A stretch of 64,000 nucleotides of DNA, taken from positions 45,211,699 through 45,275,698 of the forward strand of contig JAFMSR010000002.1 of NCBI GenBank assembly GCA_022818135.1, given 5' to 3'. Positions 56,931 through 64,000 of the stretch are shown here, in pieces. Every line of letters begins with the position of its first letter. The first letter of the stretch is position 1. The notes beneath the pieces are model-generated. The model saw only the letters and a program-made list of their open reading frames with translations. It searched no databases and had not been told where the DNA came from. This stretch comes from Saxidomus purpurata. Lineage: Eukaryota > Mollusca > Bivalvia > Venerida > Veneridae. Both the position numbers and the translations under genes were made by a program.

Positions 56931-57962
56931 AATAACGCGGTACGGGGTGACATCATAACGTGAAATGCGATATACAGGCTGAGTATACCGGTTTTATTAC
57001 GCAACCCTAGTAGCATGTTTGTTTATAAGTTTCATTTTAGTTCTTTCCTGGTAGCATCAGTTTTGGACTATGATTGTATGAAACTGATTTAAAATCCAAA
57101 TCAAATACAACACTAACAAACGGACTACACACGGCAGTCACATGATAGATTGGTGTTTTACATTGCCAGACTTGTTTTACAGGCACTTGTTCTTATTAAA
57201 TACCCTGTTCCATTTCTGTTTTATCAAGACATCCTGCTTTCAATATGAACTCTCCCTTTTATAATGTGAATGGAAGTTTAATTTGCGTAAATGTATAGGG
57301 AAAATATTACCCCTTACCCTATTGATGGCAAATGATCCATGTAGTCTGATCATGATCTGCACTGTTCTTAGTCGGTCAATAGACTTTTACTTAGGACATC
57401 TAGCTTTGAACAATTAATGGTACTGTTCAAATTAAAAGATAGGCAAGTCTATTTTAGAAAATTAGCAATGCACTAATTTAAACTGCAACTGTCACCAATA
57501 ATAGTTACACTAGGTGATGCCATGATAGCACTGAAACCAGACGGAATTCAAAAGTAAGTCCCAAAAAATGTATTTTCTTTTCTGGGTGGACTCTAGCAAC
57601 AAGTTATGGGCGTTACAGAAGCTTGTGGACGGAATCTGGCACTTAGAAATTTTTGTGAGGCGTAATTATTGTCTTAGATTCTGGAAGTCGGTGGAATTCA
57701 GTGTGAGGTGGAAAATGGAACTTAGACACAAAGCAGTTTTGATGAGTTTCCAAGTATTTCATAAAAATCAGAAATAACAGGTGTATATTCAATGCAACTA
57801 AGATTACATGTCTGAATAAGATGGTACAAAACTATTCAATTTAATTTTTTCATCGTTGAATTTTAGATATAAGACTGTTATTAAACTTAGAAATTTTCCT
57901 GTTCTGTTTTAATCATAATTTGGGACTTAGAAAAAATTAACTTTGTTGTTGACTTAGTTGTA

Positions 57963-58094
57963 CATTCAAACCTGTGTCAAAGACCACCTCCAAACAAAGA
58001 CCAACCTTCGAATAACGACCAGTTTGGGGGGAACCATGCATTATTCAATGTTATGTAGACACCTGTGAATAAAGACCAATAAAAGGTTTGACTG
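57963..58094. mobile_element. Short pogo/Tigger-like MITE
   Basis: CATTCAAACCTGTGTCAAAG at the left pairs imperfectly with CCAATAAAAGGTTTGACTG at the right, with TA before it and TT after. Internal AAGACCACC and AAAGACCAAC motifs repeat. Confidence 0.5.
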
Positions 58095-58424
58095 TTAACA
58101 GTTTCAAAACTTATATAAATCAGAGTGAAATCTTAAAATGCTATAATATAATTTGACAATGCTTCAGAATAATATTTGGAAAATTGTGTACTGCCAACTT
58201 GAAAAAAAAAAAACATTGAAAAACAGTAACAGGTAACAAAAGTTGTGATATAATCATGCATTTCAAAATACAAAATTAAATACAAGTCATGTACTTCCAA
58301 ACTATTACAATTTTCTTTGTTCCTTTTACAATTGATAATTCAGTATAATCAGGACATGAGATTGGGGGAACCACATCATTAGTATAAGCATAATTTATTG
58401 CTATCAATTTCACAGGGTCATTAA

Positions 58425-58658
58425 TTAATTAGTCCCAACGTTGTGAAGCTCAGAGGCTTACCAGAGAGTGATTTTCAGCAGAAAGTACCCTTGTATAACA
58501 TAGTGTATACATTTCACAGACAGATAATCAGGAGGCGGGGTCATTCAGCGAACTTGATCATAAAAAAAATAGCATGCAAAGATAACACTCAACATCCTTC
58601 TCTGTACACCACCTGGAATCTCAATGAAGCAGGATTTATAAGCAAGGGGTCATTTTGA
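58425..58658 (+). CDS. Possible exon of an unknown element gene
   Basis: After TTAATTAG the plus strand is open for about 75 codons: SPNVVKLRGLPESDFQQKVP, LYNIVYTFHRQIIRRRGHSA, NLIIKKIACKDNTQHPSLYT, TWNLNEAGFISKGSF, then TGA. The composition (basic patch IIRRRGH, aromatic spacing) looks protein-like compared with shadow frames nearby. No family recognised. Boundaries are uncertain: a stop precedes at 58422-58424 and a better acceptor CACAG ends at 58415. Confidence 0.35.
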   Translation, partial: LISPNVVKLRGLPESDFQQKVPLYNIVYTFHRQIIRRRGHSANLIIKKIACKDNTQHPSLYTTWNLNEAGFISKGSF

Positions 58659-59136
58659 TTTGTTGATTCGAATGTAAGAGAGTATGTGTTTGTAAGAAAT
58701 GTTTACATGTGAAAGGAATACTTTCAGTTTTGTGAACTTTGTGCTGAGCAGGACAGTATCATTTGCATAAAAATGATTATTAATCTAAATATAAAATGAT
58801 GGTGCGAACTTAGGATTTGATAAATTAGCTTATGCTGTGCGGCAAAGGTATAATATTTTATTCATGTACTCTATGTATATTTTCTAGATTAGCAATTATT
58901 GAAGCTTTTAAGTAATATGTTTTCATTAAATAAAACCATAATTATTATACTAGAGATATAATATAATACACTGTAATATTGCAGTTTATATACATTTTTT
59001 GATGACTTAGATACTAAACAAAACTCATAATCTTTGAAATAATATGAAACTTTTGCCAGTAAACTTGATGACATTTTCACTCCCAGTGGGGATACTTGTG
59101 ACCTAATGTTGTAACCGCATGTATGGTCTTCTTCAG

Positions 59137-59251
59137 ACCAGGTTTCACCAAGCAGGAGCCTATATTCATGAGGGGGACTGGAAAAGGTAGACCAAAACCT
59201 GGAGATGAAAGCAAACCAGTCTTGGACCAGGACAGGCTTGTAGTATTATAA
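59137..59251 (+). CDS. Possible exon of an unknown element gene
   Basis: After GTATGGTCTTCTTCAG the frame reads PGFTKQEPIFMRGTGKGRPK, PGDESKPVLDQDRLVVL, TAA (59249-59251). A possible internal donor GAAAAG|GTAGAC occurs at about 59186. GKGRPKP resembles an AT-hook core, a weak hint of DNA binding. No family recognised. Confidence 0.35.
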
Positions 59252-59827
59252 TAAGAGGTATATAGTCTTCACCTTACTTTGAGTATAAACATTGATAACT
59301 ACAATTATTCATTCATAAGTTACAAAATAGTTGCTAATACAGGTATCAACAGTGTTTACTGGATTCTTCGACTAGAATAACCATAATAAGACTAAGTAGA
59401 AAAAAGTGTTTCAACATATTAAAGGTCCACTACTAAGCGAAAATTAATTGACAGTTATTTGAATGGCAAGTACATTACCTTATGCAAGACACTAAATAAT
59501 GAAGATTGGCACGTTGGAATTTACAGAAAGTGTTTGGAACACAAAGAAAAGTATGTGTATTATGTTGAAATCTCAGTAAATCGACAAAAAGACTACCCAG
59601 GTCTTTTTAATTTTCTTCATAATGCATAGAAAAATAATTGTACATGTACTGTGATTTATTTAGAATTTCTACATCCCAACTTTCATTTTTTATTTAAACT
59701 AACTTATTTCTGTGCTTTGTAAAGTATATTAAAATTTTCGCTTTCCTTAGTATTGGACCTTTAAAGGCAGTGTTTGTTTGCATTATGCATTTTCTTAGTA
59801 GAAACAAGTTTTTAATTGTTTTTTCAG

Positions 59828-59954
59828 AACATATGTTCAGCTGGGCTTGGAGACTGACCTTAATCATGCAGTTACAGAGCGAAAGCAACTGAAAAAACTT
59901 AAATGTGGAGATCAGATCTGTCATGTCTGTGTGGGAGTACAGGAAAATCTATAA
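59828..59954 (+). CDS. Possible terminal exon with Cys/His cluster
   Basis: After a strong acceptor (TTAATTGTTTTTTCAG) one frame reads TYVQLGLETDLNHAVTERKQ, LKKLKCGDQICHVCVGVQEN, L, TAA. C..x4..CHVC could be part of a zinc-binding knuckle. AATAAA follows at 59972-59977, 18 bases after the stop, as expected for a terminal exon with a short 3' UTR. Together with 58425 and 59137 it may belong to one plus-strand gene of the element. No family recognised. Confidence 0.45.
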
Positions 59955-59971
59955 GTAATTTTTTGCACAAT

Positions 59972-59977
59972 AATAAA
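59972..59977 (+). terminator. Candidate polyadenylation signal
   Basis: AATAAA in CACAATAATAAAGGACAGGC, just downstream of the possible terminal exon at 59828-59954. Confidence 0.45.
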
Positions 59978-60132
59978 GGACAGGCATTTTCCTTTTTAAA
60001 GCTATGTCTGCATTATATCTCTTGGGTGCAGTTTTGTACAGTGTGACTGAGCATTCTTTTTAATATTTGGTCATTTGAGGTACCTCAATTTGATGTAAAT
60101 ATGGAAGTTTCGTCATTTATATATTAATAATT

Positions 60133-60290
60133 CATTTATGAAATAAAAGCCGTTCCAGCGGTGTTCATCGTTTAATAAACAATGATTTGGAGTACTGATA
60201 CGCATTGGTTAATAACTGCCCATCAGTACAATAAATTATTGTTTATTAAACGATAAAAACGCTGAAAAGGATGTTATTTCGATTCTAACA
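60133..60290. mobile_element. Foldback MITE-like inverted repeat
   Basis: TTCATCGTTTAATAAACAAT on the left pairs with ATTGTTTATTAAACGATAAA on the right; the outer GAAATAAAAGCCGTTCCAGC and GCTGAAAAGGATGTTATTTC also pair imperfectly. The arms of about 50 bp surround a loop of about 50 bases. Confidence 0.7.
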
Positions 60291-60789
60291 TGACCATATA
60301 TTACAAAAGGTGAATAAATGCAAAGCGTTATTTTCTATGCGAACGCTCATTAACGTCATGCGGCGCAATATGTTTACAGCATATCGGTTCCCGCGTTGTT
60401 TATGGTTTAATATAACATAATTTTTCTACTCTTTGTATATAGAGACAAAATCGGGAGTCATGTTACAATAACATATAATACAACTACATGTAGGAATAAA
60501 ATGTTTTCTTTGTTTAATACATGTGTAACATTGTCCAGAAGGTAATTAATACTACGATAATTTTTCCAGGGTTCCCATGATCAACTTTGGGCCTAAAAAG
60601 GAAAAGAGAAATCATCAGCGGAAAGGTAGTATGATTATGCTATTTAAAGAGGTCGTCTATTTTCTAAATGCTCATAAAATAAATATGGAAATCCAGTAAA
60701 ATGTTAACCTGTATATTTATTAAATTATAATCTGTTACAGTATATGTACACATACTTAACTAAAATAATATGTGCCTTAAAATTATAAG

Positions 60790-61056
60790 ATGCACAATGC
60801 TAAAGACTGCTTACGCTTGACGAAGTTTATTGACGTTAGCAGGTTGGTTGGGACAACGCCTCACTTGTCTGTCAAGAATGTCCTAGACCTGCTTGAGTCA
60901 TCGATGAAATTAATCTTATTTGTTGTAAGAAAAATTGCAGTGTCTTTAGCTGATCTCCAACAGAACAATATTCCACCGACAGAAACCAACACTTTAGTCA
61001 ATTATATGCGCCGCCATTTTCTGTTAACCTTTAGCCATAATTTTTGCACTAAATGA
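60790..61056 (+). CDS. Open segment of an unknown element gene
   Basis: Eighty-eight residues from ATG: MHNAKDCLRLTKFIDVSRLV, GTTPHLSVKNVLDLLESSMK, LILFVVRKIAVSLADLQQNN, IPPTETNTLVNYMRRHFLLT and a short tail. It is leucine-rich with plausible amphipathic helices, denser and more balanced than nearby shadow frames. A short open stretch at 60571-60626 (VPMINFGPKKEKRNHQRK, between TTTTTCCAG and a GGAAAG|GTAGTA donor) could be an upstream exon. No family recognised. Confidence 0.35.
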   Translation: MHNAKDCLRLTKFIDVSRLVGTTPHLSVKNVLDLLESSMKLILFVVRKIAVSLADLQQNNIPPTETNTLVNYMRRHFLLTFSHNFCTK

Positions 61057-61241
61057 TGCATCATGGAACACTCTTAAACGCATAAGTAACAATGATTCCC
61101 GGATTTATTTTCATCCAGCTAAGCTGTGTTCAAGCAAACTTAGCAGAAGTTTCTTATTTTGTTTAGTATATGTGTATGTAATTGATGGAATAATTGATAT
61201 TCTGTAATGCATATATAGGTGATAGTTTACACATTTTGCAG

Positions 61242-61563
61242 GAAAAAGTTGATCCGGCTCTCGTTGAATACAACATGGGGGAAAATGTATTACGTCCAGA
61301 TAATAGCAAAAACAGTGATTTACTGCTTCAAACCAATAGGGCAGATAAGAGAGAATACCTTCCTACATCAGCAAACACAACAGTCATTCATACCAAATAT
61401 GAAAGACATTCAGGAATTTGATGAAAAATTCATCATTTGCTATATGATGGGAATTTGTAATGGTATACAAATAGTTGTAGACAAGACATCCATGGGTATG
61501 CCTGACCAATTGTCTGTGATTAAAGATTACATAAACATTTACACAAAACCGATTGAATTGTAA
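61242..61563 (+). CDS. Possible exon with two long overlapping frames
   Basis: The acceptor is ACACATTTTGCAG. One frame (EKVDPALVEYNMGENVLRPD, NSKNSDLLLQTNRADKREYL, PTSANTTVIHTKYERHSGI) stops at 61421. The other continues to 61563 (MKDIQEFDEKFIICYMMGIC, NGIQIVVDKTSMGMPDQLSV, IKDYINIYTKPIEL). A frameshift near 61400 would join the better-looking halves, so this may be a decayed exon. AATAAA occurs at about 61820. No family recognised. Confidence 0.35.
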
Positions 61564-61879
61564 TTCCAGTAAAGTCTAAGTTTCGGCCTTGAGCTACGAC
61601 CTTTTCGTGTTCCTCGATTTGTTCTGTTGTTTTACAATTAGCCAATAGTACATTCACGGCTCAGTGCTTGAAATCGGACTTTTAATACGCACACTTTCGA
61701 TAGATCTAGCCATTTTATTAATTAACATATATAAAAATGTACACACATATATCACTTTTTCAGTTTAAGCTCCATTGAGCACATAAGACTTAGCAAATGA
61801 AAATATGTGTTACCTTTGAAAATAAATATCTTATACATTTTTATTATTTTACTGTTGCCTTCTTGAGTTTTCTTGGTGA

Positions 61880-62256
61880 CGAGATAGAGGAATGTTCCTC
61901 TATGTTAGAAAAATATATCGAACAAGAAAGATAGAGGAATGTTACTCTATGTTAGAAAAATGTATCAGATGAGAAAGATAGAGGAATGTTACTCTATGTC
62001 AGACAAATGTATCAGACAAGATAGAGGAATGTTCCTCTATGTTAGAAAAAATACATAAAATGAGAAAGATAGAGGAATGTTACTCTATGTTAGAAAACTG
62101 TATCAGACAAGAAAGATAGAGGAATGTTACTCTATGTGTGAAAAATAGAGGAATGTTCCTCTTTCTCTGTTAAGACCAAGTACTGTTGCCTTTGGTTTTC
62201 AATGTACCCCCGGAAAAAGGACAAATGGAATTTCCTTTTTTATTCTGGAAGGCCTT
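61880..62256 (-). repeat. Right terminal inverted repeat with palindrome array
   Basis: Mirror of the left end. About eight units of GATAGAGGAATGTTCCTCTA TGTTAGAAAAATGTATCAGA with GTTACTCT variants are followed by the outer 83 bp, identical to the left outer end. Unit number and variant order differ between the two ends, so the arrays evolve by gain and loss while the outer 83 bp are conserved. Confidence 0.9.
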
Positions 62257-64000
62257 TGTAAGGATTGTTCCTGCAACTTATTTTTGATAAAAACTTCTCA
62301 TAGGGTATAAGGTTCATTTTAAGGGACTGTTCTGACTCATTGTTTTTGACAAAGACTTCTTGTAGTTTAGAAAAGTCATAATAAGACCAAGTTATTTTTG
62401 CAAAAAGATCCTGTAAGGAACATAATTCATTTTAAGGACAGTTTATTTCAATCATTTTCAACAAAATCATACTATGTAACCAGTAAATGCTTTTGTGTAC
62501 ATGAGCCTTAGTTGGCCTTTGGTTTCTCATCATTGAAAATTATTCATCTTCAACTTTAATTAGCAACAAAATTTGAACATGTTAATATTTTGTTTGTGCC
62601 TTTTTGTACAAATATTAGAACATCTAAAACTAGCAAGCTTTTTGGGTTAGGCACAAGTTAAGTGCCTTAGAGAAAGATAGCTAGTGGTTAGCATCTTATA
62701 ATCTGTGTGCACAAAAATAGTGGATGGTTTTTAGGTCAGTCAGTGTACAAATGTTTTGATCTTTTGTAAATTTAAAAAAAAAATGTAGAGATATTTTTTT
62801 GTAGGTCTGTAATCTCGATCCTTGCTTTTGCTAATTTTTGTTTGTCATCCCCTGAATACTCCATCTGAATGTGCTTTATGGTAAGTCTGTCTTCAAGTTG
62901 GCTATGCCAAGCAGGCTTCCTAGGTTAGGCACAAATTTAATATCTTGGTAACAGGTTTTAAACTGAGATATACCCAGTAGGCTGTCCAATATATTAATTT
63001 TCCAGTATCTTAGTGTTTTGAATAGAGAAAGCAAGTGGTTGAGATTATATATATAATAGTCAAATGGCAAGATAATTTAATTGTTGCAGAAACTAAAGCA
63101 TTTATGCCATTTGAATACTCCTGTTAGGACAGTTTTAGGCAAATCATTTTTAACAAAAGTTTCACATTAACCAGTAGGATCATTTAGAGGAATGTTTGGG
63201 CCAATCATTTTTGACAAACATTTCTGTGAAGACAAAACCTAGGTTAAGATAAATTTCCTTTAAGTACCATTTCGGCCAATCATTTTTGACAAAAATTTCT
63301 GTTAAGCTGCAAGTTTATTTCATTATAAGGACTGACCTAAAAACTAATTAACAAAGTGTTTTCATAAAAAAAAGGAAATAATATGTGCTTTGAAGGAGTG
63401 ATTCCTTCTAAAAAGATGTTTAAAAGTAGGCATTTTATGTAAGTGTACTTAGAACAGTTCCTATTATTTCAATATCAGTTCAGAATTTTATGCATTTCAT
63501 TTGTACAATGTAGTCAGTAACTATTTCTTAACACTAATTTGTGACTAAATGGGTTTCCTGCTTAATGTTTGTGAAATATTTTTGACATGCTCAACACAAA
63601 TGGTAAAGCCTTTACATCACCTTCATTTGATTGTAAGGATTGTTCCTGCAACTTCTTTTTGACAAAAACTTCTCATAGGGTATAAGGTTCAATTTAAGGG
63701 ACTGTTCTGACTCATTGTTTTTGACAAAGACTTCTTGTAGTTTAGAAAAGTCATAATAAGACCAAGTTATTTTTGCAAAAAGATCCTGTATGGAATATAA
63801 TTCATTTTAAGGACAGTTTATTTCAATCATTTTCAACAAATCATACTATGTAACCAGTAAATGCTTTTGTGTACATGAGCCTTAGTTGGCCTTTGGTTTC
63901 TCATCATTGAAAATTATTCATCTTCAACTTTAATTAGCAACAAAATTTGAACATGTTAATTTTTTTGTGTGCCTTTTTGTACAAATATTAGAAAGTCTAA
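62257..64000. repeat. Tandem array, unit about 1.37 kb (right part, runs off the window)
   Basis: Starts with the duplicated TGTA and continues the unit interrupted at 45636 (GGATTGTTCCTGCAACTTAT). The next marker TTCACATTAACCAG is at 63161. The phrase CTATTTCTTAACACTAATTT here matches the unit at 39661-39690 rather than its neighbours at 42-45 kb, so unit subtypes are interspersed. Confidence 0.93.

Larger units (their letters stand above)
45637..62256. mobile_element. 16.6-kb DNA element with long terminal inverted repeats, inserted in the satellite array
   Basis: Both ends start (inward) AAGGCCTTCCAGAATAAAAA and are identical for 83 bases (45637-45719; 62174-62256). Subterminal arrays of a palindromic motif follow. 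It is flanked by TGTA. Removing 16,624 bp (element plus one TGTA) restores a marker spacing of 1375 bp across the break, matching the array period. The interior is AT-rich and holds candidate exons on both strands, two Helitron-like copies and small MITEs. I see no RNase-H-fold transposase, tyrosine recombinase, protein-primed polymerase or integrase motif. A 4-bp duplication with long TIRs is compatible with several eukaryotic cut-and-paste superfamilies; a Maverick/Polinton is unlikely (6-bp duplications, no polymerase seen). Confidence 0.9.

Noticed and set aside
45637..62256. Maverick/Polinton or herpesvirus-transposon fusion identity
   Set aside because: Size and long inverted repeats fit, but the duplication is 4 bp rather than 6 bp or TTAA, and I see no polymerase B, retroviral-type integrase, capsid or protease motif.

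Overview
The window is eukaryotic nuclear DNA: split genes with GT-AG introns, AATAAA signals, AT-rich sequence, two CR1/L2-type retroposon remnants and dense interspersed repeats. The repeats have a tandem-repeat core, short ACGG/CCGT microsatellites and a 3' hairpin. That architecture, as I recall it from bivalve 'pearl'-type (Helitron-like) elements, points to a mollusc, probably a bivalve. This is inference; no species-diagnostic sequence was checked.

Left part (about 475-29,250, + strand): the 3' half of one gene, the U-box ubiquitin ligase / conjugation factor E4 A (UBE4A). Eight exons encode the last 503 residues, with consistent reading phase across all seven introns, ending in a complete U-box and TAA at 27807. 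The 5' exons lie upstream of the window. The introns are loaded with mobile DNA: a 5'-truncated LINE split by a Helitron-like element (intron 1), a pogo/Tigger-like element (intron 2), a second LINE and a 2.4-kb inverted-repeat element (intron 3), a three-level nest of Helitron-like elements (intron 4), a tRNA-Thr-like sequence and a foldback element (intron 6), and a 21-bp minisatellite plus a pogo-like MITE ending about 20 bp before the last exon (intron 7).

Middle part (about 29,250-37,900): intergenic or intronic sequence with three copies of a Helitron-like family carrying 145-bp tandem repeats, then two possible exons of an unrecognised gene (35680-35769 and 36634-36744) and an AT-rich tract.

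Right part (about 37,930-64,000): a tandem array with units of about 1.37 kb, interrupted by a single 16,620-bp segment (45637-62256). That segment has an identical 83-bp outer terminal inverted repeat at each end, subterminal arrays of AGAGGAAYATTCCTCT palindromes, and a 4-bp TGTA duplication. Removing it plus one TGTA restores an array unit of 1375 bp. It is most simply a recently inserted giant DNA transposon (or a non-autonomous derivative). It holds several open, spliced-looking segments I cannot assign to a known transposase. This is the best candidate for something undescribed in the window.

I refer to six Helitron-like repeat families as H1-H6; these names are mine.
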